59,673 nucleotides of DNA from Candidatus Gastranaerophilales bacterium (GTDB lineage: Bacteria; Cyanobacteriota; Vampirovibrionia; Gastranaerophilales; Gastranaerophilaceae), in contig CAJOOM010000003.1 in assembly GCA_905236775.1 (NCBI GenBank), positions 1-59,673 of the forward strand, read 5' to 3'. Positions 9,202 through 17,338 of this stretch are shown here, one piece after another. The notes below the pieces were generated by a model. That model made no database searches, was not told the DNA's origin, and saw nothing but the letters and a program-made list of their open reading frames with translations. The position numbers were made by a program, and so were the translations under genes. Every line of letters starts with the position of its first letter. The stretch's first letter is position 1.

Positions 9202-9217
9202 TAACATGTTGAAGTTT

Positions 9218-9316
9218 TTAAGAGCAAAATAGAAATTTCCTCTTTTTGAAAAACAGCGAGTTTATTTGTCTCCAAGGATGTATAGATTTAACATTAGAGA
9301 TTTCTTTTCTGTTCAT
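9218..9316 (-). CDS. Possible 32-residue basic peptide
   Basis: A short frame starting at ATG 9316 just after the XRE gene ends, with AGAGGAAG about nine bases upstream. The peptide is Lys/Arg-rich with a central IHPWRQINSLFF segment and ends at a TAA (9218-9220). It could be a small partner of the XRE regulator or chance. No family is recognised and coding potential cannot be judged at this length. Confidence 0.3.
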   Translation of the reverse strand: MNRKEISNVKSIHPWRQINSLFFKKRKFLFCS

Positions 9317-9330
9317 TGTTTTAACTTCCT

Positions 9331-9639
9331 CTAAGGTAAACTTTTCAATGTTTTATATAAAGAAACAATATTTCTTTTATTTTCAAGAGATTTGATAATC
9401 TCACCTTTCATTTCTTCATAAGGAATTGGGTTATCGAATACAAATAATTCATAAAAATCTATATTTAGAACGCGAACTATAGAAGTTAATGTATCAGGAG
9501 AAGGATAATTATTACCATTTTCAATTTTGCTTACATTTTTATAGTCAATTCCTATTAAATCTGCGAATTGTTCTTGTGTTAAATTATTCAATTTTCTATA
9601 ATGTTTTATATTTTTCCCTAGATTTTGTTTAAGCAACAT
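9331..9639 (-). CDS. XRE-family transcriptional regulator
   Basis: A 102-residue DNA-binding protein. The helix-turn-helix spans about residues 5-60: NIKHYRKLNNLTQEQFADLIGI, then YKNVSKIENGNNYPSPDTL, a textbook Cro/C1-type fold. The C-terminal 40 residues are a short helix, no enzyme domain. I chose the ATG at 9639, which has AGAGG six bases upstream, over a TTG six codons earlier. It is divergent from the two TRL-like genes, so it may regulate them and itself; that is inference from position only. Confidence 0.85.
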   Translation of the reverse strand: MLLKQNLGKNIKHYRKLNNLTQEQFADLIGIDYKNVSKIENGNNYPSPDTLTSIVRVLNIDFYELFVFDNPIPYEEMKGEIIKSLENKRNIVSLYKTLKSLP

Positions 9640-9726
9640 AATAACCTCTGAAATCAATATAGCTGTTTATTTTAAAATTCGTAACAATTTATTACACCTC
9701 TTTTTAATTAAAATCTATTCAATGAG

Positions 9727-9755
9727 TTGACTAAATTCTATTCTATATGTATAAT
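9727..9755 (+). promoter_or_regulatory. Near-consensus promoter of the TRL pair
   Basis: TTGACT (9727-9732), 17 bases, TATAAT (9750-9755), 45 bases before the ATG of the first TRL-like gene. It faces away from the XRE gene. Confidence 0.82.
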
Positions 9756-9799
9756 ATTCTTGTTTTTCTATTCATAGGAGTTTATAGAAAGGAGTATTG

Positions 9800-10192
9800 A
9801 TGGTTATTAGAAAAAGTTTAGCAATAGCTTTATTTGCCAGCTTTCTTGTATTCTCAAATGCTTTACGGGCAGATGCTTACTCAGCAGGCAGAGGTTTTCA
9901 ATATGTTGATGACGGTGGTATTTTTACAAATACTTCTACTCCGGTTGATGCTGCTAAAGCTGAAAATGGAGAAATAGATATTGATTTAAAGGATTTGAAA
10001 ACCGGTGAATCAGTTGCCAGAAACATTCTCTATATTGTGGAAACAGGAGATGCCAGCATTGATGCTGCTGCAAGAAATGGTGGAATAACAAAAATTAAGT
10101 ATGTTGATGCAAAAACGTGCAAAGTATTTATTCCATTAGGATTTATACCAATTCTTGTGAGAGAAACAAAGACAATAGTATATGGTGAATAA
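9800..10192 (+). CDS. Exported TRL-like protein 1
   Basis: A 130-residue protein with a signal peptide (MVIRKSLAIALFASFLVFSN...ADA). The mature part matches the TRL-like family: a FTNTSTPV segment near the start, NILYIVETGDASIDAAARNGG, then ITKIKYVD and a terminal TIVYGE. These are the conserved parts of that small family, whose role is unknown; members sit in the envelope. The ATG at 9800 follows AGGAG by five bases; the TTG three bases earlier is less likely. A second copy follows directly. Confidence 0.85.
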   Translation: MVIRKSLAIALFASFLVFSNALRADAYSAGRGFQYVDDGGIFTNTSTPVDAAKAENGEIDIDLKDLKTGESVARNILYIVETGDASIDAAARNGGITKIKYVDAKTCKVFIPLGFIPILVRETKTIVYGE

Positions 10193-10205
10193 AAAGGAGA
10201 AAAGT

Positions 10206-10526
10206 ATGAAAAAATTTTTATTAGCAGGCTTTATAGCTACAGTATTAGCTTTTTCAACACAAGGTGATGTACAGGCTATGGGATTATTTTACACAAATGC
10301 AACGTACCCAGTAACTGCAACCGGAACAACAACACCGGATTTATCAAAACTTAAAAAAGGTTCAGCATCAACAACTAACGTACTTTTTGTTGTAGAAGTA
10401 GGTGATGCAAGTATTGATGAGGCTGCTAAAAAAGCAGGAATTAAGAAAATTAGCTATGTAGATATGAATGAAAAAAGTGTATTCATATTTTGGAGACAGC
10501 TTACGATAAATGTTTATGGTGAATAA
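10206..10526 (+). CDS. Exported TRL-like protein 2
   Basis: A 106-residue paralogue of the preceding gene. Signal peptide MKKFLLAGFIATVLAFSTQG, then FYTNATYPV, NVLFVVEVGDASIDEAAKKAG, IKKISYVD and a final INVYGE. The ATG at 10206 has GGAG five bases upstream and begins 13 bases after the first copy stops, so both are on one transcript ended by the terminator at 10537-10570. The two mature proteins share the GDASID and YGE landmarks but differ elsewhere, so the duplication is not recent. Confidence 0.83.
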   Translation: MKKFLLAGFIATVLAFSTQGDVQAMGLFYTNATYPVTATGTTTPDLSKLKKGSASTTNVLFVVEVGDASIDEAAKKAGIKKISYVDMNEKSVFIFWRQLTINVYGE

Positions 10527-10536
10527 GATTTTATCT

Positions 10537-10570
10537 AAAAGAGTCAGTTCAAGTGAATTGGCTCTTTTTT
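10537..10570 (+). terminator. Intrinsic terminator of the TRL operon
   Basis: AAAAGAGTCAGTTC, a four-base loop, then GAATTGGCTCTTTTTT: a 14-pair stem with two G-U pairs and a T tract, ten bases after the stop codon. Confidence 0.88.
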
Positions 10571-10647
10571 AATCCGATTTTAAGTATTGAAAAATGCAAT
10601 AAAAAATGCTAAAATAAGTTGTCTTATTAGTTTAGCTTGGAAGAAGT

Positions 10648-10839
10648 ATGGAATTATCTAACGAAGATAAAGTTACCCGATTATTATCGACTAGTGAAAT
10701 CTTAAAGACCAATGGTTCTGTTAAGCATAAATCGCGTCTTTTGTTTAAAGCAAGTCCAAAGTATGATTTGACAGGATTCTTGAAATCAGAAAAAAATGCC
10801 CCGAGTAGATTCGGTAAAAAATATATTTTTGTTAAATAA
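10648..10839 (+). CDS. Small basic protein, unknown
   Basis: A 63-residue, Lys/Ser-rich protein (SKxKSRLLFKASPKYDLTG-like middle, ending KKYIFVK). It starts at an ATG with GGAAG nearby. A partial palindrome (GCTAAAATAAG ttgt CTTATTAGTTTAGC, 10608-10636) lies in its leader. No membrane segment or known family. It stands alone between a terminator and a converging gene, and the composition is protein-like, but evidence for translation is thin. Confidence 0.5.
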   Translation: MELSNEDKVTRLLSTSEILKTNGSVKHKSRLLFKASPKYDLTGFLKSEKNAPSRFGKKYIFVK

Positions 10840-10850
10840 TTATTTATTTA

Positions 10851-10907
10851 CTCTTGCTCTTGCTCTTGCTCTTGTTTTTGTTTTTATTCTTGTTCTTGTT
10901 CTTGTTC
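10851..10907 (-). repeat. CAAGAR hexanucleotide tract split by a stop codon
   Basis: Nineteen codons alternating CAA with GAA/GAG (two AAA variants) in one frame, encoding Gln-Glu repeats. The TAA that ends the gene at 10884 stands where a GAA would be. Past it the same frame continues through the repeats to another TAA at 10848-10850. Confidence 0.85.
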
Positions 10908-12101
10908 AACAAGTCTAATATTGTGTTCATGAGCGAATTTTTCTACCTTGTGTTTTAATCTCTCTATTTGATAATTATTTGTATTTTTCTTTTTATCATC
11001 TTGTTGTTTATAACTGCTTATTTTTTTATATAAATCCAAAACAACAGCCGGAGAACTTTCACTTGTTAAACTTTCAACTTGTGATTGTAAATCTTTGATT
11101 CCAGCTTTGTCTTCATCTTTTTTAGTAAAGAATTCTGGCACTCTTTTAGCAAAATTTAATGCAGCATTTGCATAATCACGAATCTTTTTCTTTGGTTTAG
11201 CTACATGAGTTACCAAATCTTCTCTAAAATATTTTACATAAAGTTTGCTTACTTTTTTAGCAAGCTTGTTTAATGATTTAATATCTTTATCATCGTCAAC
11301 ATTATCAAGATTAGCTTTCTTTGCATTAATATTATTGTACAAAGCTTGAATGTCTTCTTTTTTAGCTTGTCCGCCTTGAGCTTTTAAAACTTTTAACCTT
11401 GATTTATAGTCATTTATATCTTTTAAATCAGCGTTTGTTTTTGTTTTTTCGTCGTCTTTATTTGAAGGTTCTTCCTTTGCTCGAGTTTCTTCTTGATCCG
11501 GTTTTTGTTCCTGAGCTTGAGCCGGTTTTTGTGCCTGCGCTTTATCTTCGTTTGCTGCATCACTTGATTCCGTCCTTGTTTGAGGTGTAGGAGCCGGACT
11601 CTCTGTTTCAGCCGGACTCTCTGCCGGAGTCTCTGTTTCAGCAGAAGTTGATGCCGGAGTTTGGCTTGAAGACGGAGCGGCAGCAGTAGAAGGAGCCGGT
11701 GTCGTCGGATAAGCAGGTATTTGCGGAGTATATAATCCGAAACCGCCATAATTCATCTGCGGATATGCTTGAACCCCGCCATACAATCCAAATTGTGTAT
11801 ATGGAGTGTAACCTCCGCCAAAACAGCCGCCATAGTTATAGTTATAGTTTTGAGTATAAGAACTGTCTCCGTTTTTACCGTTTATCAATCTATCAACAAA
11901 TCTTAAGCCGATATTCACAAGTCCGGCACCTAACCCAAAGGCTAAGCTGCTTCTAAAAGCCTCTCCAAAACTGGGCATTTGCCAAGAATAAGAATAGCTG
12001 AATACACTATTGCAAGAACTGCCGTAATCGCTCTGCATTTGGTATAAAAAATATCTCTGTGTAGGACTGGCTATTTGTCTTATATTTATTTCATTGCCCA
12101 T
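10884..12101 (-). CDS. Low-complexity Gly/Tyr- and Pro/Glu-rich protein
   Basis: A 405-residue protein of modular composition. Residues 1-75 hold a possible amphipathic helix (SFGEAFRSSLAFGLGAGLVNIG). About 80-130 is Tyr/Gly-rich (NYNYNYGGCFGGGY). About 130-215 is a Pro/Ala/Ser/Thr/Glu linker with repeated AESPAETESPAP-like units. The C-terminal 190 residues are charged and helical, ending in Gln-Glu repeats. No enzyme motif and no clear signal peptide. The start has GAGG upstream, and the upstream element at 12129-12159 is shared with the gene at 3893. It may be a scaffold or surface-associated protein; function unknown. Confidence 0.78.
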   Translation of the reverse strand: MGNEINIRQIASPTQRYFLYQMQSDYGSSCNSVFSYSYSWQMPSFGEAFRSSLAFGLGAGLVNIGLRFVDRLINGKNGDSSYTQNYNYNYGGCFGGGYTPYTQFGLYGGVQAYPQMNYGGFGLYTPQIPAYPTTPAPSTAAAPSSSQTPASTSAETETPAESPAETESPAPTPQTRTESSDAANEDKAQAQKPAQAQEQKPDQEETRAKEEPSNKDDEKTKTNADLKDINDYKSRLKVLKAQGGQAKKEDIQALYNNINAKKANLDNVDDDKDIKSLNKLAKKVSKLYVKYFREDLVTHVAKPKKKIRDYANAALNFAKRVPEFFTKKDEDKAGIKDLQSQVESLTSESSPAVVLDLYKKISSYKQQDDKKKNTNNYQIERLKHKVEKFAHEHNIRLVEQEQEQE

Positions 12102-12128
12102 GGAAATACCTCATATATTAATATGTTA

Positions 12129-12159
12129 TATATATAAAGTATTTAAAAATGAAATAATT
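12129..12159 (-). promoter_or_regulatory. Shared upstream element, copy 2
   Basis: TATATATAAAGTATTT, six variable bases, GAAATAATT, identical at the fixed positions and in spacing to 4356-4386. It lies 28 bases upstream of the start at 12101. Confidence 0.5.
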
Positions 12160-12188
12160 TACTCTCTTTTTATAAATTGTTACAAAAG

Positions 12189-12716
12189 TTAATAATCACT
12201 TTGTTCAAAATCATCATCGTCTTTTAATGATGATAAGTCTGATGAATAGCTTGCATCGAAGTCTTCAGGTAAATATTCATTATCAGGCCAAATAGTATCT
12301 TCATCAAATCTGCAAGCGCTCAAGTTTTCTGACATTGAAAAATCTGAATTTGTTAAATCCGCACTTAGAAAAATTGCACCGGCTAAATCAGCATCAGAAA
12401 AGTTTCCATAATCTACAGTCGCATAACTAAAATCGGTACCATTTAGGACTGATTCATTAAAAGAGCATTCAACAAGATTTGCTCTTGTAAAATCAACTGA
12501 TGTTAAATCGCAACCGTCGAAAATTACATTTGTCAAATGAGAGTCCGCAAAAGTTGACGAATTTAAATCCGCATTATAAAACTCTGCGCCCTCTACATTT
12601 ATATTCGAAAAATCCATCTCGGATAAGTCAGCTCCGCCTTTTATATTCTTTACTTCATTGTTAAAAGTTTTTATATCTGTAGATAATAAATCAAACAATT
12701 CTTCTTTTGTCAGCAT
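12189..12716 (-). CDS. Pentapeptide-repeat protein
   Basis: A 175-residue protein with about 20 A(D/N)Lxx-type repeats between residues 28 and 130 (GADLSEMDFS, GAEFYNADLN, ANLVECSFN, ADLAGAIFLSADLTNSDFS). These fold as a right-handed quadrilateral beta helix. The C-terminal 40 residues are acidic and Ser/Asp-rich. Family roles are diverse; a DNA-mimic or scaffold role is possible but not shown. It is the last gene of the signalling operon, nine bases after the response regulator at 12726. Confidence 0.9.
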   Translation of the reverse strand: MLTKEELFDLLSTDIKTFNNEVKNIKGGADLSEMDFSNINVEGAEFYNADLNSSTFADSHLTNVIFDGCDLTSVDFTRANLVECSFNESVLNGTDFSYATVDYGNFSDADLAGAIFLSADLTNSDFSMSENLSACRFDEDTIWPDNEYLPEDFDASYSSDLSSLKDDDDFEQSDY

Positions 12717-12725
12717 TATATTCTC

Positions 12726-13352
12726 CTAGTTTATCAAATTTATTTCCATAGCAAGTAAAACTGCTTGTGTTCTGTTAGAAACCTTAAGTTTCTTGAATAT
12801 GCTATTTAAATGGGTTTTAACTGTAACATCCTGAACAAATAGCTGTTCTGCAATTTCTTGATTGCTAGCGCCTTTTGCAACCAGTGCCAGCACTTCTTTT
12901 TCTTTCGGTGTTAGTGCATCAATATTAACATTTTTATTAATTTTTGTTTCTTTTTTCGCTATTGATTCTGACTGCCATTTACTTCTTCTTAAAACAGCTT
13001 CTATTCTGGCAAGTAAATTCGGTAAAATAAAAGGTTTAACGATGTAATCGTCAGCCCCTATTTTGAGACCTGAAACAATTTTTTGGTCTTCACTTACGGC
13101 TGTAATCATAATTACCGGTATATATTGAGTTTTAGGATTTTTTCTGATTGCCTTTAATGTGTCCCACCCATCCATATTTGGCATCATTACATCAAGAAGA
13201 ATTAAATCAAAATGTTCCTTTTCTCCGGATAATATCTTTAAAGCCTCAATGCCATCTTCTGCAACAGTTACGTCATAACCGTACATCGGTAAAGCATCTT
13301 TTAAATACTTTGGATTGTCGTCTACTACTAAAATTGAAGCAATTCCGTCCAT
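12726..13352 (-). CDS. Response regulator, receiver plus LuxR-type HTH
   Basis: A 208-residue protein. Receiver domain residues 6-120: VVDDNP (acidic pocket), phospho-acceptor Asp in LILLDVMMPNMDG, Thr in MITA and Lys in IVKPF. After a short linker comes a LuxR/NarL HTH (about 142-205): LTPKEKEVLALVAKGASNQEI, then VKTHLNSIFKKLKVSNRTQA. DNA-binding regulator, activated by phosphorylation. No histidine kinase is in the operon. The gene starts one base after the paralogue upstream stops. Confidence 0.93.
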   Translation of the reverse strand: MDGIASILVVDDNPKYLKDALPMYGYDVTVAEDGIEALKILSGEKEHFDLILLDVMMPNMDGWDTLKAIRKNPKTQYIPVIMITAVSEDQKIVSGLKIGADDYIVKPFILPNLLARIEAVLRRSKWQSESIAKKETKINKNVNIDALTPKEKEVLALVAKGASNQEIAEQLFVQDVTVKTHLNSIFKKLKVSNRTQAVLLAMEINLIN

Positions 13353-13353
13353 A

Positions 13354-13998
13354 TTAAACCAATCTTTCTTTTAAAGCTTTTAGTGCAGCCTGAAGTCTAT
13401 CATCGACTTCTAATTTTTGTAAAATACTTGCTACATGAGCTTTTGTAGTATTTATACTTACATAAAGCTCATTGGCTATCTCATTATTGCTATAACCCTC
13501 TGTTATTAGTTTTAAAATTTGTGTTTCTCTTGAAGTTAAACCATAATCTCTTGCAGGATAAGAATTATCAACTTGAGATTTTGTAGCTGCTTGTAATACA
13601 ACGTGAGAAATTGCCGGGTCAAACCATGCAGCTCCGTCCAGTACGGATTGAACAACTTGTATAAGTCTTTTGGGATTAATTTCTTTTGAACAGTAAGCAT
13701 TTGCACCGGCTTTTAAGCTGTTTAGAACTTCTTGTTCGTCATTATGTGATGTTAATACGACTACTTTTATATCTTTATTTAGTTCCTTAATTTTTTGCGT
13801 AGCTTCGATTCCATCCATGCCGGGAAGTCCTAAATCCATAATAATCAAATCTACATTTTTTGACTCAATTATTTCTAATCCTGCCTCCGCGGAATCAGCT
13901 TCATAAATGTCAGATATAAAATCATAGGACTCAAATGCTGTTTTAAGTCCAAATCTTGTTAATTCATGATCTTCAACTATTAAAATACTAGTTCCCAT
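13354..13998 (-). CDS. NarL/FixJ-type response regulator
   Basis: A 214-residue regulator: receiver (ILIVEDHELTRFGL, Asp in LIIMDLGLPGMDG, VVLTSH, Lys in CSKE) and a C-terminal LuxR HTH (LTSRETQILKLITEGYSNNEI, TTKAHVASILQKLEVDDRLQ). I prefer the ATG at 13998 because the receiver begins directly there; an in-frame ATG at 14046 would add 16 residues inside the upstream gene. It overlaps the TPR gene by 11 bases. It resembles the orphan regulator at 46512-47171, especially in the last 25 residues. Confidence 0.92.
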   Translation of the reverse strand: MGTSILIVEDHELTRFGLKTAFESYDFISDIYEADSAEAGLEIIESKNVDLIIMDLGLPGMDGIEATQKIKELNKDIKVVVLTSHNDEQEVLNSLKAGANAYCSKEINPKRLIQVVQSVLDGAAWFDPAISHVVLQAATKSQVDNSYPARDYGLTSRETQILKLITEGYSNNEIANELYVSINTTKAHVASILQKLEVDDRLQAALKALKERLV

Positions 13999-15514
13999 AA
14001 TAATACTCGCTATATCCGGATTTAATATTTGCTTCGTAATCTGCATTTATATCAGCACATCTTACCAAAGAACGGTTTGCAGCTTCTATATCACCATTCG
14101 CTCTTAAGACCTGACTTAAATAATAATAATATTTATAATTATTTTCGTCAATATAAAACGAATTATTAAGATAAGTTGCAGCCATTTTATAATTACCGTC
14201 TTTTATTGCATGATTTGCAAGTCCAAGCCAAATATCGTTGTTTGTTAAATCAATAGACGCAACTCTTGGCAGATAATAGTCTACTCTGTGCGGGATAATT
14301 TTTAAAGATTCAACAAGCAAGTCCTCATTCATTTTATTTTTTTGAAGTAATTTTTCGTACATCTTCTTGGCTTTTTTAGAGTTTTCCATCGCCAAATATG
14401 TTTTTGCAATTCCAACCAAAGGAGCTACGTCTTTTGTGAGTTTTTTTGCTTTTTTATAATATTTTAAAGATTCATCAAATCTTTTTGAATCGTATGTAAC
14501 ATCTGCAAGAGTGAGTGCTGCAATATAATTATTCTTGTCCTCTCTATATGCACGAGATGCAAATTCCTCAGCTTTTACAGGCTCACTGTTTTCATAATAA
14601 ATTCTCCCTAAAAGAGCATATATATCAGGACTGTATTTTTTTGCAGTAAGTGTTGCAGATTGTAAAACTTTTGTCGCTAAAAGACTTTTATCTTGTAAAT
14701 GGTAGTAATAAGCCAAATGATAATCTTTTAAAGTTTCGGATTTCGAGGTCTTGTACAAAACATATTCCTCTGTTGCTCTTACTTTTTGCTGAAAATCAAT
14801 AGTTAAAAAAGGTGTTTTTTTAATTTCTGCAAGAACTTTTAATGCTTGATTGTTTTTTTTCAAGTCTGCTAATATTCTTGCTTTTAAGCTTAAATAATTA
14901 ATGCTGATATCATTTTGTTTTATTGCATATTCAATATATTTAAGAGCCATTTTTAAATTATTTGACTTGTAATATCCTAAAGCAATTAAATAATTTTTGT
15001 AATCACTTTCTTCAAATTTAACTGAATTTATAAGTTCTGAAGTAGTTTCAAGAGCCATATTGTTGTAGACTATATTAGAATAGGCATCAGCAAGTCCTAT
15101 GATTTCTTTTTGGCTTAAAAGAGATGTCGGATAATAATATCGTTTCATATCTTTTACGTATGAAGCGGTAAAATGGTTATTATCAAGCCTTTGTATTAAT
15201 GTATCCGATAAATCGAACAGTCCATACTCTGCCATTTTTATGCCATACAAAAGAAATACATAATCATCATGGGTTGCTTTCAAGATTAAATCATTAAAAT
15301 CATCATAAGAAGCTTTAACATTGTTTTGTATAAAGCGATTTTCTGCTGAAGCATATTTGGACTTTATATAGTTATCTTTTAACACTATATCAATATTAGC
15401 AACTGACGTTTCTGTTTTTGCTTTTAGCGGCTTTAGAGTCGTCTCTGCATAAGAACAAGACGAAATTAAAGAAAATATTAAAAAACTTGTTATTATAAGT
15501 TTTACTCTATTCAT
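13988..15514 (-). CDS. TPR-repeat (lipo)protein
   Basis: A 508-residue exported protein. The signal peptide ends FSLISSCSYA, giving either a lipobox (ISSC) or a type I site (SYA). Tetratricopeptide-like helical pairs fill residues about 170-500, for example NYLIALGYYKSNNLKMALKY, AALTLADVTYDSKRFDESLK and VGIAKTYLAMENSKKAKKMY. TPRs bind partner proteins, here probably in the periplasm. The start overlaps the end of the HD-GYP gene by eight bases and its end overlaps the response regulator, so it is embedded in the operon. Confidence 0.87.
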   Translation of the reverse strand: MNRVKLIITSFLIFSLISSCSYAETTLKPLKAKTETSVANIDIVLKDNYIKSKYASAENRFIQNNVKASYDDFNDLILKATHDDYVFLLYGIKMAEYGLFDLSDTLIQRLDNNHFTASYVKDMKRYYYPTSLLSQKEIIGLADAYSNIVYNNMALETTSELINSVKFEESDYKNYLIALGYYKSNNLKMALKYIEYAIKQNDISINYLSLKARILADLKKNNQALKVLAEIKKTPFLTIDFQQKVRATEEYVLYKTSKSETLKDYHLAYYYHLQDKSLLATKVLQSATLTAKKYSPDIYALLGRIYYENSEPVKAEEFASRAYREDKNNYIAALTLADVTYDSKRFDESLKYYKKAKKLTKDVAPLVGIAKTYLAMENSKKAKKMYEKLLQKNKMNEDLLVESLKIIPHRVDYYLPRVASIDLTNNDIWLGLANHAIKDGNYKMAATYLNNSFYIDENNYKYYYYLSQVLRANGDIEAANRSLVRCADINADYEANIKSGYSEYYYGN

Positions 15515-17180
15515 GCTCTAAGTCCACACCTACGTAATATTTATTGAATACTTGTAATAACCTGTTACTACAATTATTTACTATTGAGTAATATAAATCA
15601 AGTAGGTTATATTTTTCTAAAGTGGCTAAATCATTTTCTTCAATCTTCAAACAGTTTTCTGTGCAAAATACTTTAACAATTTCGCTTAATTTAACCGCCA
15701 AAAATTTTTCTACGACAAGCGGGTCAAAGTGAGAGCCTGCTCCGTCTTTGATAATATTAATTACCTTATCAATCGGCATTTTGTCACGATAATGACGTTT
15801 TGACGTAATTGCGTCAAAAACATCTGAAACAGCCAAAATTCTTCCGCCAAAAGGAATTTCTTCGCCCTTTAAATGACGATAGTATCCGGTACCGTCAAAT
15901 TTTTCGTGATGAGAGCAAGCTATTTCCATAATTTGTTGGAAATCCTTTGACATATGTATTTTCTCCAAAATATGGTGTGTAATCTCAACATGTTGCTGAA
16001 TGTGTTTATATTCTTCCGGTGTTAATTTCCCCTCTTTTTGAAGGACAGCATCTCTGATTCCGATTTTACCTATATCGTGTAGAGCCGCCGCTTTTTCCAG
16101 TATATATAAATCATTTTGCTCCATGCCAAATTCATTTGCTATAAGAATAGAGTACATTTTTACACGTGTAGAGTGACCTGATGTAATCTTATCGCGAGCA
16201 TCAATTGATGTTGCTAAAGTTTCAATAAAGCTATCAAGAACTACCTTTTGTTCTTCTAACAGCTTCCTTTGTCTTTCAAAAAGTTGTGCATTTTCTAGTG
16301 AGATACCGGCATTAGAGGCAATTGCTACTAATAAGTCCTCATCTTCCGGAGTAAAATATTCATCAAATTTATTTAATACTTGAAATACACCGATTATTTC
16401 CTGATTAAAATTTTTAATTGGCATACAAAGCATATTTTTTGTTCTGTATCCAGTTTCTTTATCTACTTCCGAATTGAATCTTTTATCGCTATATGCATCT
16501 TTGATATTTATCGTTTCTCCGGTTTTAAGTACATGACCGGCAAGACCTTTATCAGCAGGAATTCTTAATTCTTTTATGTCTAAACCTGTAGCAACTTTTG
16601 AATAAAGTTCGTCTGTTTCCTTGTCATAAAGATAAACTGTACATCTATCTGCATTTAATGCTGTTTTTGTTTCTTCTGCAATAGTTTTAATCAGGAGATT
16701 AATGTTCTTTTCTGCGGCGACTGCTTGACCGATTTTTACGAGTGCAATTAACGGATCTTTTGCCTGTCCTCCGTGATTCGAGGTGAAATGACTTATTGGC
16801 GGACACTTCAACATGGCATTCAATTTTTCAAAAAACTCTGTCTTTTGATTCTTAATGGAGAGTTTTCTTGCTTTGTTGTAACTTATAGAATACAGAGTTG
16901 CATTTTTTTCAGTAAAATTAACATAGCCAAGAACCATTTCATGGAAAATTTTTGTTATAGGGTCAGAAGTTTGATCAACAAGAAAAGATGCATCATTCAT
17001 AAATTGATAAAAGTTATCAAAATCTTGTTTTATAAATGTGCTTAGTGCGAGTAAACTAAAGCATATTGCTGTGTCATCATGATAGATGTCTTTATGTTTT
17101 TCAATTCTTGTTTCTGCCGAATCGTTATTTCCTTCAAGTATTTCAGAAACAGATTCGTATACAAAATTTTCCAGTGTCAT
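15507..17180 (-). CDS. GAF domain plus HD-GYP phosphodiesterase
   Basis: A 557-residue cytoplasmic protein from the ATG at 17180; an upstream TTG at 17240 lacks a Shine-Dalgarno site and a TATAAT-like box lies between. N-terminal 140 residues are helical and unrecognised. A GAF domain follows at about 145-310 (KGLAGHVLKTGETINIKDAY, GVFQVLNK). The HD-GYP domain (about 325-500) has GHSTRV, ALHDIGKIG, CSHHEKFDGTGY and SDVFDAITSKRHYRDKMP. It should hydrolyse c-di-GMP; the motif reads GYY rather than GYP, but the metal ligands are intact. First gene of the five-gene signalling operon. Confidence 0.9.
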   Translation of the reverse strand: MTLENFVYESVSEILEGNNDSAETRIEKHKDIYHDDTAICFSLLALSTFIKQDFDNFYQFMNDASFLVDQTSDPITKIFHEMVLGYVNFTEKNATLYSISYNKARKLSIKNQKTEFFEKLNAMLKCPPISHFTSNHGGQAKDPLIALVKIGQAVAAEKNINLLIKTIAEETKTALNADRCTVYLYDKETDELYSKVATGLDIKELRIPADKGLAGHVLKTGETINIKDAYSDKRFNSEVDKETGYRTKNMLCMPIKNFNQEIIGVFQVLNKFDEYFTPEDEDLLVAIASNAGISLENAQLFERQRKLLEEQKVVLDSFIETLATSIDARDKITSGHSTRVKMYSILIANEFGMEQNDLYILEKAAALHDIGKIGIRDAVLQKEGKLTPEEYKHIQQHVEITHHILEKIHMSKDFQQIMEIACSHHEKFDGTGYYRHLKGEEIPFGGRILAVSDVFDAITSKRHYRDKMPIDKVINIIKDGAGSHFDPLVVEKFLAVKLSEIVKVFCTENCLKIEENDLATLEKYNLLDLYYSIVNNCSNRLLQVFNKYYVGVDLEHE

Positions 17181-17338
17181 CTTAAACTCTACTCTCTCTA
17201 TTATAAGTATAATCATATAATAAAACTTGTTTTTTGGCAAAGAATTTAATGCAAAATTTTAAGAATTAATTATTTGATAAAAATTTGTCAAATGTTTTTC
17301 AAGATGGTAATATAAAATAAGTTGGAGGAGAGAACGCG

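Noticed and set aside
9148-9207. Start of the SFKG protein 20 codons upstream
   Set aside because: It lies upstream of the predicted transcript start of a consensus promoter, while the ATG at 9147 has a proper AGGAG.
9331-10526. Toxin-antitoxin pair formed by the XRE gene and the TRL genes
   Set aside because: The TRL proteins have signal peptides and match an exported family, and the genes are divergent rather than one operon.
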